NCBI RefSeq assembly: GCF_008274825.1
Contig: NZ_CP030848.1
Span: 3,161,618-3,225,617, forward strand
Origin: Sphingobacterium hotanense
Lineage (GTDB): Bacteria > Bacteroidota > Bacteroidia > Sphingobacteriales > Sphingobacteriaceae
DNA: 64,000 nucleotides
Direction: 5' to 3'
A model generated the notes under the pieces. That model saw nothing but the letters and a program-made list of their open reading frames with translations. It was not told where the DNA came from and did no database searches. Positions 49,614-61,257 of this stretch are shown piece after piece. Numbering within the stretch: the first letter of the stretch is position 1; each line of letters starts with the position of its first letter. Position numbers and translations under genes: made by a program.

Positions 49614-50453
49614 ATGAAGAATAAAAACCTAGCCGTTCCTGCAGCCTTAGCATCGATGATATGCGTTCAAGGCGGTGCTTCTCTTGCGAAAAGACTATTT
49701 CCAGCATTAGGTGCCATTGGCACTAGTACGTTAAGAATTGGGTTGTCGGCGGTTATATTGTTCTTTATCAATCGGCCGAAGTTCAGCAGCTTCAGCAAAA
49801 AGCAATGGCTCTATTGTGCGATCTATGGATTGGGAATTGCTGCGATGAACCTTATTTTCTATATGGCTATCCAGCGAATACCTTTAGGACTGGGCGTGAC
49901 GATAGAATTTGTCGGACCCTTGTTCTTAGCATTGGCGCTTTCGAGAAAGCTTTTGGATATCGTATGGGCATTATTAGCCTGCACTGGGATATTGCTTATC
50001 GTTCCATGGGGAACCGGAGATATTGATCTATTGGGGCTGTTTCTCGCTTTTCTAGCGGGAGCCTTTTGGGCACTTTATATCATCATGGGTGGTAAAGTTT
50101 CTAAAGTGATGGACAGCAAAGATGCAGTATCCACTGGAATGTTGATTGCAGCGGCCTTTATCATCCCTTTTGCAATTTGGGATGGTCAATTGGCTAAGAT
50201 TACTCCAATGTTGTTTGCTCAAGGTCTTGGAGTTGCTATTTTATCGAGCGCATTGCCCTTCTCCTTGGATATGGTCGCTTTAAAACAATTGCCCGCAAAG
50301 ACCTTTTCCATTTTAACGAGCCTTCAGCCTGCCTTTGCTGCTTTATCAGGTTTATTATTTCTACAGGAGACCTTGACGGGCTTGCAATGGCTGTCTATCG
50401 CCTGCGTGGTCATGGCGAGTATAGGAACTACCCTATTTAGTCGTAATCATTAA
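49614..50453 (+). CDS. EamA/DMT-family transporter (RhtA-like)
   Basis: A 279-residue membrane protein with about ten helices in two EamA repeats. The first repeat starts AALASMICVQGGASLAKRLF and contains GTSTLRIGLSAVILF; the second carries LLGLFLAFLAGAFWALYIIM and IPFAIWDGQLAK. Near the end, ILSSALPFSLDMVALKQLPA and ILTSLQPAFAALSGLLFLQE are the usual RhtA-like motifs. Family members export amino acids such as threonine and homoserine; the substrate here is not known. Its stop codon overlaps that of the convergent lipoprotein gene by 3 bp. Confidence 0.88.
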   Translation: MKNKNLAVPAALASMICVQGGASLAKRLFPALGAIGTSTLRIGLSAVILFFINRPKFSSFSKKQWLYCAIYGLGIAAMNLIFYMAIQRIPLGLGVTIEFVGPLFLALALSRKLLDIVWALLACTGILLIVPWGTGDIDLLGLFLAFLAGAFWALYIIMGGKVSKVMDSKDAVSTGMLIAAAFIIPFAIWDGQLAKITPMLFAQGLGVAILSSALPFSLDMVALKQLPAKTFSILTSLQPAFAALSGLLFLQETLTGLQWLSIACVVMASIGTTLFSRNH

Positions 50454-51040
50454 TTCTTTAGGGGTAGCAACTTTCCGTCTTGGCGAATTTGATAAACTTT
50501 CGTCTCTACCGTAGGCTCTTCGGGGAAGTAATTCCAATGCGCTATGCTTAGCTTCTCCTTTTCAATCAGGCTTATCTCACGGATTGCTGACTCGGCAATC
50601 TCATCATATGCAATATCCATCTGATCGACTATTTTAAGCGCTGTATCCAATAATAATAGTGTAGTATTCAGTTCGTGCTCTCCCATTGGATAAGTCACAA
50701 CCAAACCGGTGATATCATCAGAAAACTTTAGCTGATAACGGATTCTTACATCCTGCTCGCTTTGAAATTCTCCTTCGAATTTTAAAGCTTTGATCAATGC
50801 TGGATCGGAAATTCCGTCATCCTTGTAATTATCAAAATTGGTCGAGTCGGTATAGGGGAACGACTTCTCCGGGATGGCTGTTAGATCGATTGCCACAGCT
50901 CCTTCCTGCGGGATTTCCCGAACATTGGTATCTAGCTTTGGCAATGTTCGCGCTGTATCCTTAATTTCTTGTGGCTTTTGGCCCGACTGGCAGGATAAAA
51001 GAATGAACATCAGTATTGGGGCGAATAGGAAACTTTTCAT
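50450..51040 (-). CDS. Hypothetical lipoprotein
   Basis: A 196-residue exported lipoprotein; the lipobox LLSC with Cys17 follows a hydrophobic MKSFLFAPILMFIL. The mature protein starts with a Gln/Lys linker and continues with a mixed strand and helix fold (VRIRYQLKFSDDITGLVVTYP, LLLLDTALKIVDQMDIAYD, YQIRQDGKLLPLKN). The acidic composition and helical centre do not identify a family. The gene overlaps the EamA gene end to end at the stop codons (50450-50453). It has its own upstream AT-rich region and a divergent distance of about 160 bp from the efflux operon's terminator. Confidence 0.6.
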   Translation of the reverse strand: MKSFLFAPILMFILLSCQSGQKPQEIKDTARTLPKLDTNVREIPQEGAVAIDLTAIPEKSFPYTDSTNFDNYKDDGISDPALIKALKFEGEFQSEQDVRIRYQLKFSDDITGLVVTYPMGEHELNTTLLLLDTALKIVDQMDIAYDEIAESAIREISLIEKEKLSIAHWNYFPEEPTVETKVYQIRQDGKLLPLKN

Positions 51041-51147
51041 CGACTATATTTTTAAAGCACTACGATATTAATAAAATTACTCGAACATAAAGATTAGATC
51101 ATATTTTATTTACACTATATTGAGGTATCTCGGAGTACCAAAAGAAA

Positions 51148-51169
51148 GGGCTGCCTAAAAAGGCAGCCC
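51148..51169 (-). terminator. Terminator of the RND efflux operon
   Basis: GGGCTGCC (51148-51155) pairs perfectly with GGCAGCCC (51162-51169) around a TAAAAA loop. Read leftward it continues into a T-rich TTTCTTTT. It lies 31 bp after the stop codon of the RND gene. Confidence 0.85.
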
Positions 51170-51199
51170 TCGCATATATGGTATTTTTAATTGTTCTTA

Positions 51200-54100
51200 C
51201 TACGTATGTTTAACGTCCATTTCGTCAACATAGTCTTCGTTCATCACGAAATCTTCAGTCATCAACTCTTCGTAATTTGTCTTTTCTTTCTTACCGAAGC
51301 GTTTTCCGATACTGTCGAATATCGAGTACACGACAGGAACCACGACTAAGGTTAAAAGAAGGGATGATAATAGACCCCCGATAATTACGATGGCAAGACC
51401 TCTGTTCATATCCGCACCGTCACCTGTCGCCATCGCAATTGGAATCATACCGAATACCATCGCAATAGTCGTCATTAAGATCGGACGAAGACGAGCATGG
51501 TTGGCTGCAACTAAGGCGTCATGTGTGCTATCACCATGTTCTTTACGGTGGTTTGCGAAGTCAACCAATAAGATCGCATTCTTCGCCACCAAACCAATCA
51601 ACATGATAATACCTAAGATGGTAAAGATGTTCAACGATTGGCCTGTTAAAGCTAATAGTAATAACGCTCCGATGAATGATAATGGAATCGAGAACATCAC
51701 GACGAAAGGCGTAGAGAAACTGTCGTATAGAGAAACCATTACTAAGTAAACTAACAAGATAGATGCTAGTAAGGCTACCCCTAAGGTACCGAATCCTTCT
51801 TCCTGACTCTCCATGTTACCACCCCAGATGTAAACTACTCCTGGTTTGCGCTCTAGTTTTTCGAATTCTGCCTGCCACTCACCTGCAACCTCACCTAATG
51901 TACGTCCTACGATAGATGCCTGAACAGATACTGCCGGCGATTTATCACGACGCTCCAATAAGGTTGGACCTGAACTGTAGCTAACTTCTGCAAACTGCTC
52001 TAACGAGATCGGCGTTCCTTGCTGATTAATGAACTTCAAGTTTCTTACGTCTGCAATATTCGAACGGCTTGCTTCATCGAAACGGATATTGATATCGTAT
52101 TCGTTGTCGCCAGCACGGAATTTATTGTCTGTATTACCCGAGAATGCAGTCTGCATGGTCATACCCACTGTCGCTACGTTAAGACCTAAAGAAGTCATTT
52201 TCTCACGATCTACTTTTACATTGATCTCCGGGTTACCACTTTCAGAAGATAACTTCACGTTGGTTCCACCAGGAACATTGCGCAATAATGCAGCAGCTTT
52301 TTCAGCAAACTCACCAGCGTCCTTAACATCCGAACCGATAATCGTTAGCTTCAATGGTGCTTGCTCCGCTCCCATTAAACCCATGTTTACTGATTTTACC
52401 TTTGCTCCAATCAGTTTATTTTCCAATTCACGCTGTAATACCGCAGCATAAACCTTAGAGTTTTCTGTATAGGTATCTTTCATGATTACGTGGATCTCTG
52501 ATTTATAACGAGAACCTGCAGTCGACATTACCCCATCGGATGACTGTCCTACCGACGTAATGATACGTTCAACCTCTGGCTTAGCTAAGATAATAGCCTC
52601 TGCCTTTTGGGTTAAGAAGTTCGTTTTCTCTAACGATGCGTCTTTCTCTAATTCCAATTGGATCAAGTACTCACCCTTATCTGATGCTGGGAAGAAATCG
52701 GAACCGATATATCCCATACCCACTAAACTACATGAGCCTACGAACAATAGAACAGAAAGACCCAAGGTAGCTAATTTGGTAGCTCTGCTTTTCAAACACC
52801 ATTCTAGGATACCTGTAATCCAGTGCGTGAATTTGGTAAGTCCAGCTTCGAAGCCTACGATAATGCGTCCGAAGAAAGACTTCGCATTGATATGCTCCAA
52901 TTTACCGAAACGAGAATATAACCATGGCACGACGGTGAAAGAAACCAATAATGATAGTAAAGTAGAGATAATAACCGTTACACAGAACTGTGCAAGGATA
53001 TTCGCTACTAGACCTGTTGACATCGCAATCGGCAAGAACACCACCACAATTACCAATGTAATCGCAGATACAGTAAATCCGATTTCTTTTGCTCCGTCAT
53101 AAGCCGCGCGCACTTTATTTTTACCCATCTCCATGTGGCGGTGAATATTCTCGATAACAACAATCGCGTCATCGACAAGGATACCTACCACAAGGGATAA
53201 TCCTAGTAAGGACATCAAGTTCAAGGTATAGCCCATCAATAATAGACCGATAAAGGTTGCGATCAATGATAATGGAATAGCCACCATGGTAATCGCCGCA
53301 TTACGCAAGCTATGTAAGAAGAACAACATGATGAAACCTACCAGGGCAACCGCAATCATCAAATCGTGCATTACGTTGTTTGCTGCATTTAAGGTATAAT
53401 CTGTCGAGTCGTTCGCTACTAATACTTTGATATTATCTTTTGCATAGTCTGTCTCAACTGTTGCAATAGTTTCTTTTACCAATTTTGATACTTCTACCGC
53501 GTTGGCATCCGATTGTTTGAACACCTGCAATAAGATCGTATTCTGTTGATCTAAGCGCGCAATTTTCTCAATCTCTTTGATACCATCCTGTACGTCAGCA
53601 ACATCGCGTAAGAAAATCGTAACACCAGTAGGTGTCGTGATCGGAAGGTTTCTCAACTCTTCCACATCCGTTACTTTACCCGCCAAACGAATAGTCGTTC
53701 TGCTGTCGCGTGTACTCACATTACCTGTAGGGAAGTCTAAGTTAGATTGGGCAACAACTTGCTGAACCTGACCAATAGAAAGTCCGTATCCTTCCAGCTT
53801 CTGTGCATCCACACTGATTTGGATCTCACGTTCCTCACCACCGATTAAGTCTACCTTTGCCACACCATTGATACGTGCGAAAATAGGCTGAATCTTGTTA
53901 TCTAATAAGTCGTATAGTTGTTTCTCAGATAGATTTGACGTTACGGCCAAACTCATGATCGCCACGTCATCTAGTGAGAATTTGTTCAACGACGGAGGAT
54001 CTACGTCTTCTGGAAGGTCTTTCAGAATCGTATTGATCTTACGCTGTGCATCCGTCAAGAGGAAGTTGACGTCGGCTCCATCGTTCAAGGTAATCATCAC

Positions 54101-54370
54101 GACAGAAACGTTCTCCATGGAAGTGGATTCCAACTTCTTGATATTCTCTAGGGAGGAAACGGCATCCTCGATCTTTTTGGTAACCGTGTTCTCCACCTCC
54201 GTAGGCGATGCCCCCGGATATACCGTTTGGATCGTAATTACGTTCACCTCAAATTTTGGTACTAACTCATACCCCAATTGGGAATATGAGAATATCCCAC
54301 CCAAGGTCAGTATTATAAATAATACGATGATCAGACTGGGACGTTTTATCGATATTTCAGTAATCTTCAT
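51200..54370 (-). CDS. RND-family multidrug efflux permease (HAE1/AcrB type)
   Basis: The inner-membrane proton-driven pump of a tripartite efflux system, 1056 residues, with twelve helices and two large periplasmic loops. It begins MKITEISIKRPSLIIVLFII, typical for AcrB-like proteins, then TVYPGASPTEVENTVT. The proton relay is visible in helix 4 as GILVDDAIVVIENI. Later MLIGLVAKNAILLVDFAN and ANHARLRPILMTTIAM mark helices 10-11. An acidic cytoplasmic tail ends the protein. It is the last gene of the operon TetR-TolC-adaptor-RND, 25 bp after the adaptor gene, and terminates at 51148. The substrates cannot be named. Confidence 0.95.
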   Translation of the reverse strand: MKITEISIKRPSLIIVLFIILTLGGIFSYSQLGYELVPKFEVNVITIQTVYPGASPTEVENTVTKKIEDAVSSLENIKKLESTSMENVSVVMITLNDGADVNFLLTDAQRKINTILKDLPEDVDPPSLNKFSLDDVAIMSLAVTSNLSEKQLYDLLDNKIQPIFARINGVAKVDLIGGEEREIQISVDAQKLEGYGLSIGQVQQVVAQSNLDFPTGNVSTRDSRTTIRLAGKVTDVEELRNLPITTPTGVTIFLRDVADVQDGIKEIEKIARLDQQNTILLQVFKQSDANAVEVSKLVKETIATVETDYAKDNIKVLVANDSTDYTLNAANNVMHDLMIAVALVGFIMLFFLHSLRNAAITMVAIPLSLIATFIGLLLMGYTLNLMSLLGLSLVVGILVDDAIVVIENIHRHMEMGKNKVRAAYDGAKEIGFTVSAITLVIVVVFLPIAMSTGLVANILAQFCVTVIISTLLSLLVSFTVVPWLYSRFGKLEHINAKSFFGRIIVGFEAGLTKFTHWITGILEWCLKSRATKLATLGLSVLLFVGSCSLVGMGYIGSDFFPASDKGEYLIQLELEKDASLEKTNFLTQKAEAIILAKPEVERIITSVGQSSDGVMSTAGSRYKSEIHVIMKDTYTENSKVYAAVLQRELENKLIGAKVKSVNMGLMGAEQAPLKLTIIGSDVKDAGEFAEKAAALLRNVPGGTNVKLSSESGNPEINVKVDREKMTSLGLNVATVGMTMQTAFSGNTDNKFRAGDNEYDINIRFDEASRSNIADVRNLKFINQQGTPISLEQFAEVSYSSGPTLLERRDKSPAVSVQASIVGRTLGEVAGEWQAEFEKLERKPGVVYIWGGNMESQEEGFGTLGVALLASILLVYLVMVSLYDSFSTPFVVMFSIPLSFIGALLLLALTGQSLNIFTILGIIMLIGLVAKNAILLVDFANHRKEHGDSTHDALVAANHARLRPILMTTIAMVFGMIPIAMATGDGADMNRGLAIVIIGGLLSSLLLTLVVVPVVYSIFDSIGKRFGKKEKTNYEELMTEDFVMNEDYVDEMDVKHT

Positions 54371-54395
54371 GTCTTATTTTTCGTAATAGCACAAA

Positions 54396-55454
54396 TTATT
54401 TAATCACTTCCACAGGAGCTTGGTCGATCAAGTTGATCTGACCTGAGATGATCACTTGGTCGCCAGCAGCTAATCCGCTAGTTACTTCAATCTGATCACC
54501 AAAGCTTCTTCCTGATGTTACTTTTGTCTCAATGGCTTTGCCATTTTTCAATACGAAGATTTTATTGTCAGAGATACTACCAACGAATGCCGTTCTTGGA
54601 ACTACTAATGCTGATGCTGTACCTTCGCCACCAAATACTGCAGTACCATACATACCTGCACGTAGATCGTTGTTAGGATTGTTAGCAATCTCGATTTCAA
54701 CTGGGAAGTTTAAGCTACCATCTGATTTAGGAGCAATAAAAGTAATCTTACCGCTGAATGTTTTATCTACATATACACTAGCCAATACTTGAACAGTTTG
54801 ACCAACACGTAGAGTAGCAACGTTCTTCTCGTCAACATTCACACGTAACTTCAAAGTGCTTACATTAACGATATCAAATGCTGGTGTACCTGGGCTTACA
54901 TAAGCGCCTGGTTCGATTTTACGAGAATTTACAATACCACTTACTGAAGTTTTGATTGTTACATCACCCGCAGTTAATTTGGCACTCTTCAAGTTGTTCT
55001 TTGCATTTTCAAATTGCAAACGCATTTGATCAACTTGTTGTTGCGTAACACCACCTGTTGATAATGCGCTCTCGTAGCGTTGTAATGTTGCTCTCGCGTT
55101 ATCATATGCAGCCTGTGCGTTAGCGACATTTACGTTTAGCTTGTCACCTTCGACTACTGCTAATGTCTGGCCAGCTGATACACTAGAACCTTCATCTACC
55201 AAAACACGTACTACGCGACCGCCAGTTTCGGCAGCAACGGTAACTTCTTGTTTCGGCATAAAAGTACCGTTCGCTTGGTAAGCTAAGCTCATTTGTTGGT
55301 TAACAGCTGTATCGATACGTACTGCAACCGCTGCATTTTTCTGTGCTACGACAGCAGTTTCTTGCTCCACTTTAGCCTTATTCTTGTTTAGAATATAGAA
55401 TATACCCGCTAGGGCTAATGCAATGACTATTATTGTTATTAAAGCGCGTTTCAT
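54396..55454 (-). CDS. RND efflux periplasmic adaptor (membrane fusion protein)
   Basis: Links the RND pump to the outer-membrane channel. The 352-residue protein starts with a membrane anchor or signal (ALITIIVIALALAGIFYILN). The lipoyl domain (VTVAAETGGRVVRVLVDEGS) follows, then a helical hairpin (ARATLQRYESALSTGGVTQQ and KNNLKSAKLTAGDVTIK), a beta-barrel domain (LKLRVNVDEKNVATLRVGQTV) and a membrane-proximal part (EVTSGLAAGDQVIISGQINL). The order is that of HlyD/AcrA-type adaptors. It lies 21 bp after the TolC-like gene and 25 bp before the pump gene. Confidence 0.95.
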   Translation of the reverse strand: MKRALITIIVIALALAGIFYILNKNKAKVEQETAVVAQKNAAVAVRIDTAVNQQMSLAYQANGTFMPKQEVTVAAETGGRVVRVLVDEGSSVSAGQTLAVVEGDKLNVNVANAQAAYDNARATLQRYESALSTGGVTQQQVDQMRLQFENAKNNLKSAKLTAGDVTIKTSVSGIVNSRKIEPGAYVSPGTPAFDIVNVSTLKLRVNVDEKNVATLRVGQTVQVLASVYVDKTFSGKITFIAPKSDGSLNFPVEIEIANNPNNDLRAGMYGTAVFGGEGTASALVVPRTAFVGSISDNKIFVLKNGKAIETKVTSGRSFGDQIEVTSGLAAGDQVIISGQINLIDQAPVEVIK

Positions 55455-55475
55455 AATGAGTATTAAGAGTTGTGA

Positions 55476-56816
55476 TTATTCGTTTACTAATGTTTTTAAG
55501 TTTCCGTTCGCTTTGATCAACTGGATCTCAGCAACTTTGTAGTTTAACAGCGAAGTGTTCAAGTTATTCTGCGCATCGGATAATGCATTCTCTGCGTCTA
55601 ATAATTCCGTCAATGTGGCTAGGCCGTTTCTATAGTTATTGTTGGTATCATCTAACACCTGTCTTGCTAAATCGACGTTACGACGATTGTTATCAACAGT
55701 CAACAAGCTATTTCTAATTTGTGATTTCGCATTCTCGCTAGCTAGGTTCAAACCTAATTTGGTATCCTCTAGATCAACTTTAGCTTTTAAGATATCAACG
55801 TTTGCTTGATTAACCTTTGCACGCGTAGCTCCACCATTAAAGATTGGGATAGTTAAATTCAATCCTAAAGCAGAGAACTTCGACGTGTTAGTCTTGTCGT
55901 TGAAGATTGGAAACTGAGGACCGAAACCTACATAACCTAGATTACCCGTAAATGCAAGTGAAGGATAGAACTCAGAAACCTTAGCTTTCTTGTTCAGCTC
56001 CAACAATTCGATCTGTTTTTCCAATATTTTGACCTCAGTACGAGCATCCACATTGTATTGCTCTGCTGCAACATTCACATCCACATCAAAAGTTTCCTTT
56101 GGCAATTCGATATCTTGTCTGATATCCATTCCGATAGCAAATTTCAACGCGTTCTCACGAAGTTGTTGCGCATTGATCAACTGCTGCTTTTGTGCTAACA
56201 TATTGTTGATGGCAACCTCTGTACGATCAAGGTCAATTTTCTTCATCAAACCAGCGTCAACTAGTCCTTTAAGGATGTCGCGAGTCTTAGTCGTATTATT
56301 TAAGTTGGTTTCCAAAGTATTCAATTGCAGATCCGATTGGAAAACCTCGTAATAAGCATTTGCTACTTTCTCAATCAACTGCTCATCTGTCAATTGGTCG
56401 TTGATTTGGTAAAACTCACGTGTAGTCTGTGCCGCTTTCAAGCCTGTGAAAAGTGATTGATTAAATAATTGTTGATTCACCTGTACTACTGCTTGGGAAT
56501 TCCATGGCTGTCCAAACTCCGCAACGATGGTATTCACCGTTCCGGTAGCCTGATCTGTCATCGTGATCACGTTCTTTTGAATCATCGGATTGTAGGTCAA
56601 TGATCCCGATCCGTTGATTTGCGGAAGTGCCCCAGCGCGCACTTCATCGATTTTGTATTGCGCATTCGCGAGATCCAGCTTGGATTTCTTTGCCTCCGCC
56701 TTGTTCTCCAATGCAAACTTTACAGCCTCTTGAAGAGTCAAGGTTTCCTGCGCATGTAGCATAGAACCTGAAAAAATTCCTGCTAATAACAGTGTGATTA
56801 TATTTATCCTTTTCAT
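55476..56816 (-). CDS. TolC-family outer membrane efflux channel
   Basis: A 446-residue exported outer membrane factor with signal peptide MKRINIITLLLAGIFSGSMLHA. The paired TolC repeats are evident: LQEAVKFALENKAEAKKSKL at the start, QINGSGSLTYNPMI for the beta-barrel strands, and a central coiled-coil segment. The second repeat has FYPSLAFTGNLGYVGFGPQF and LNLTIPIFNGGATRAKVNQA. Late motifs such as YRNGLATLTELLDAENALSD mark the C-terminal helix. It is the second gene of the efflux operon, 12 bp after TetR. Confidence 0.93.
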   Translation of the reverse strand: MKRINIITLLLAGIFSGSMLHAQETLTLQEAVKFALENKAEAKKSKLDLANAQYKIDEVRAGALPQINGSGSLTYNPMIQKNVITMTDQATGTVNTIVAEFGQPWNSQAVVQVNQQLFNQSLFTGLKAAQTTREFYQINDQLTDEQLIEKVANAYYEVFQSDLQLNTLETNLNNTTKTRDILKGLVDAGLMKKIDLDRTEVAINNMLAQKQQLINAQQLRENALKFAIGMDIRQDIELPKETFDVDVNVAAEQYNVDARTEVKILEKQIELLELNKKAKVSEFYPSLAFTGNLGYVGFGPQFPIFNDKTNTSKFSALGLNLTIPIFNGGATRAKVNQANVDILKAKVDLEDTKLGLNLASENAKSQIRNSLLTVDNNRRNVDLARQVLDDTNNNYRNGLATLTELLDAENALSDAQNNLNTSLLNYKVAEIQLIKANGNLKTLVNE

Positions 56817-56828
56817 TTATGTGTAATT

Positions 56829-57425
56829 CTATTTAATTTTTCCTGCAAATATCAACTTCGTCGCTCGAACCTGACTCGCCAATATCAGATCTACATTCTG
56901 CTCATTAGGGATGCCGGTGATAATATCCGACACGGTATGCAAAATACTTACCCCTTTTGTCAATTCTACATAGGCTGCGGCGGCATCCTGCGCGTCTGCC
57001 AATTCCACCTCCCCCGCTGCAATTGCTTTTTCAAACAAATGAGCGATACATTCAATATCCCTTGTGTAAAAACTTTCCATGGTACACTGAATGTCCATGC
57101 CTTTCAACCAATCTAAATTCTCGGCAATATGAAGCACATAATACTTTCTTAAAAATGAAGCTCTCATTTCCAGTATGCCTACTAAAGTCTCGATTAGATT
57201 ACCTTTGTACTTATTGATAAGCTTAAGCTCGTCTGCATGTATCTCATCGATGACATGGTGCAAGACCGCTAAAATAAGGCTGGTTTTGTCCGGATAATAG
57301 TAATACAGATTTGCTTTGGTAATTCGCAAATCATCAGCAATCTCGTTCATTGTGGTCTTTTGAAAACCAAAATGCGAGAAGCGTTTTAGCGCTGCTTCGA
57401 TGATCTGATCCTTACGATTTTCCAT
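56829..57425 (-). CDS. TetR/AcrR-family regulator of the efflux operon
   Basis: A 198-residue repressor-type regulator that heads the operon, so it probably represses its own message and the pump. The N-terminal helix-turn-helix is canonical: QIIEAALKRFSHFGFQKTT followed by MNEIADDLRITKANLYYYYP, where YYYYP is the recognition-helix end. The C-terminal helical ligand-binding domain has no identifiable ligand. The stop codon lies 12 bp from the TolC-like gene. About 160 bp of AT-rich sequence separates it from the Nudix regulator gene, and no palindrome was found that could be called its operator with confidence. Confidence 0.92.
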   Translation of the reverse strand: MENRKDQIIEAALKRFSHFGFQKTTMNEIADDLRITKANLYYYYPDKTSLILAVLHHVIDEIHADELKLINKYKGNLIETLVGILEMRASFLRKYYVLHIAENLDWLKGMDIQCTMESFYTRDIECIAHLFEKAIAAGEVELADAQDAAAAYVELTKGVSILHTVSDIITGIPNEQNVDLILASQVRATKLIFAGKIK

Positions 57426-57586
57426 TTCTCTCCTTTTTTATCTTTTGACCTTTTTCAAAAATTGTTCAAAAGTAAAGAAATGATAGCAAATAATATCATC
57501 CCATTGTCAAAAAAGTGATTCTTAACACTTTCTTAACGCCAGCATTGGAATTAACGACAAATTGTGGCGGAAAAACTAACGAATCA

Positions 57587-58249
57587 TTAGTCTTGAGAAA
57601 ATTGTTTGTGGAACTTTCTTTTGTCAAAAGAGTACAGTTTGGCTGCTCTATAGGACACTCCCTTCTGATATTCGTTCAACTCCTTTAGGTAACCTAAGTT
57701 GTTGATCTTTTTCCTGAAGTTACGTTTATCGAGCTTTTTATTCAAAATGGACTCGTAGACTTGTTGCAGTTGAGTGAGGGTAAATTTGGTAGGTAATAAT
57801 TCGTAAGGAGCCGTTGAGTATGTAACAGACTTCTTCAATCTTTCTAAACTTAGCGTAATAATATCGCGGTGGTCAAAAGCCAGTTCCGGTAGTTCGGATA
57901 CAGGGAACCATTTTAACTGACGCATATAATCTGAGGTAGGCGCAATTTTATTTTTCACTTCTTCCATTTGTACCAAAGCCATGTAAGCAACTGTGAGGAT
58001 TCTACCTTCTGGATGTCGCTTCACACCAGCAAATGCCGCTAATTGATCCATATAGATGTCTTTTAGGCCTGTCATCTCCAATAAAATACGAGAAACAGCG
58101 TCTTCCATTTCTTCATATTTGTTGACAAAATAGCCGGGTAAAGCCCACCATTCTTTATACGGATATTCGTTTCTCTCTGCTAAAAGTATTTTTAATTGAC
58201 CTTCATCGAAACTAAAGATCACACAATCAATGGTAAAATGCGTCTGCAA
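57587..58249 (-). CDS. NrtR-like transcriptional regulator (degenerate Nudix plus winged helix)
   Basis: A 220-residue protein with an N-terminal Nudix fold (residues about 5-145) and a C-terminal winged helix-turn-helix (about 155-220: FTLTQLQQVYESILNKKLDK, NFRKKINNLGYLKELN). This is the NrtR/AraR-like architecture, in which a Nudix domain binds a small ligand instead of hydrolysing it. The Nudix box is broken: after GYFVNKYEEMEDAVS it reads RILLEMTGL, missing the REx2EE pattern, so it is likely a sensor, not an enzyme. It is divergent from pfkA with a dyad at 58337-58360 between them, so it may regulate glycolytic genes. The ligand is unknown. Confidence 0.8.
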   Translation of the reverse strand: MQTHFTIDCVIFSFDEGQLKILLAERNEYPYKEWWALPGYFVNKYEEMEDAVSRILLEMTGLKDIYMDQLAAFAGVKRHPEGRILTVAYMALVQMEEVKNKIAPTSDYMRQLKWFPVSELPELAFDHRDIITLSLERLKKSVTYSTAPYELLPTKFTLTQLQQVYESILNKKLDKRNFRKKINNLGYLKELNEYQKGVSYRAAKLYSFDKRKFHKQFSQD

Positions 58250-58336
58250 AATCTAAATTTATTTATTTGATTAATATGGATTATTCGATAATCCTAACAA
58301 TTATATAAATCAACAAACAAATTACCAAAAAAATTT

Positions 58337-58360
58337 AATAGTGTAAGAAATACACATTAT
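58337..58360. promoter_or_regulatory. Candidate operator between the Nudix regulator and pfkA
   Basis: AATAGTGTA and TACACATTAT form a partial inverted repeat (GTGTA/TACAC, spacer AGAAA), 30 bp upstream of the pfkA ATG. The spacing fits a dimeric winged-helix regulator binding site. Confidence 0.35.
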
Positions 58361-58390
58361 ATTCGTAAATCATAAAAATAGAGGAACCTA

Positions 58391-59374
58391 ATGAATAACA
58401 TCAGAAGAATTGGAGTTTATACTTCTGGAGGTGATGCTCCAGGTATGAACGCTGCCATTCGAGCCGTCGTCAGAACTGCATTATATCATAATTTAGAAGT
58501 TACAGGAATATACAGAGGATACGAGGGGATGATAGAAGGTGACTTTAAAAACTTAGTAAGCCGTTCGGTAAGCTCTATCCTACAAAAAGGCGGAACAATG
58601 CTGAAATCGGCACGTTGCCCCGAATTCAGAACACCAGAAGGTCGCAAGAAAGCCTATGACAATATCAAAGCGGCGGGTATCGACGCTTTAGTTGCCATTG
58701 GTGGCGATGGTACTTTCACCGGTGCCGAGATATTTTCTAACGAATATAACATTCCGGTAATGTGTATCCCTGGTACAATCGACAATGACCTTTATGGTAC
58801 CGATTATACGCTGGGCTTTGATACAGCTAACAATACCGTTATCGAATCAATCGATAAAATAAAAGACACCGCAGCATCACATAATCGATTATTTTTCGTT
58901 GAAGTAATGGGTAGGGATTCAGGAAGTATTGCCTTATACGCTGGTGTCGCTGGCGGTGCTGAAGCGATTATGCTTCCGGAGAAGGATACGGCCATCGATG
59001 AACTTATCGACATGCTTGCAGTTGCGAAAGATCGAAACAAAACCTCGATGATCGTTATTGTTGCAGAGGGTGACAAAAACGGCGGAGCCTATAATGTAGC
59101 GAAACGTGTGAAAGAAAAATTTGATTTTTATGACACAAAAGTTAGTATATTAGGACATCTGCAACGTGGGGGATCACCAAGTAGTTTTGATAGAATATTA
59201 GCAACCCGTATGGGCTATTTTGCAGTTAACGAACTGCTAAGAGGCAATACGCGCGGGACTGTTGGTATCCGAGGCAGTAAAATCACCTCAACCAGTCTAG
59301 AAGAAGCGCTTAGAAATAAAGAGTTTAAGCTAGACGAAGAACTGATAACTATTTCCGAAGTAATGAACATTTAA
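58391..59374 (+). CDS. pfkA: ATP-dependent 6-phosphofructokinase
   Basis: Phosphorylates fructose 6-phosphate in glycolysis. The 327-residue length and motifs are those of bacterial PfkA: GVYTSGGDAPGMNAAIRAV at the ATP site, then IGGDGTFTGAEIFSNEY and IPGTIDNDLYGTDYTLGFDT with the catalytic Asp. MGRDSGSIALYAGVAGG and GHLQRGGSPSSFDRILATR follow. The conserved Gly of GGDGT (Gly104 in E. coli numbering) indicates ATP rather than pyrophosphate as donor. The operon continues with a BadF-type kinase 3 bp downstream and then gapA. It is divergent from an NrtR-like regulator gene. Confidence 0.95.
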   Translation: MNNIRRIGVYTSGGDAPGMNAAIRAVVRTALYHNLEVTGIYRGYEGMIEGDFKNLVSRSVSSILQKGGTMLKSARCPEFRTPEGRKKAYDNIKAAGIDALVAIGGDGTFTGAEIFSNEYNIPVMCIPGTIDNDLYGTDYTLGFDTANNTVIESIDKIKDTAASHNRLFFVEVMGRDSGSIALYAGVAGGAEAIMLPEKDTAIDELIDMLAVAKDRNKTSMIVIVAEGDKNGGAYNVAKRVKEKFDFYDTKVSILGHLQRGGSPSSFDRILATRMGYFAVNELLRGNTRGTVGIRGSKITSTSLEEALRNKEFKLDEELITISEVMNI

Positions 59375-59377
59375 TCT

Positions 59378-61230
<1,853 letters not shown>

Positions 61231-61257
61231 GCTTTATACAAAGCTATTAAAATACAG

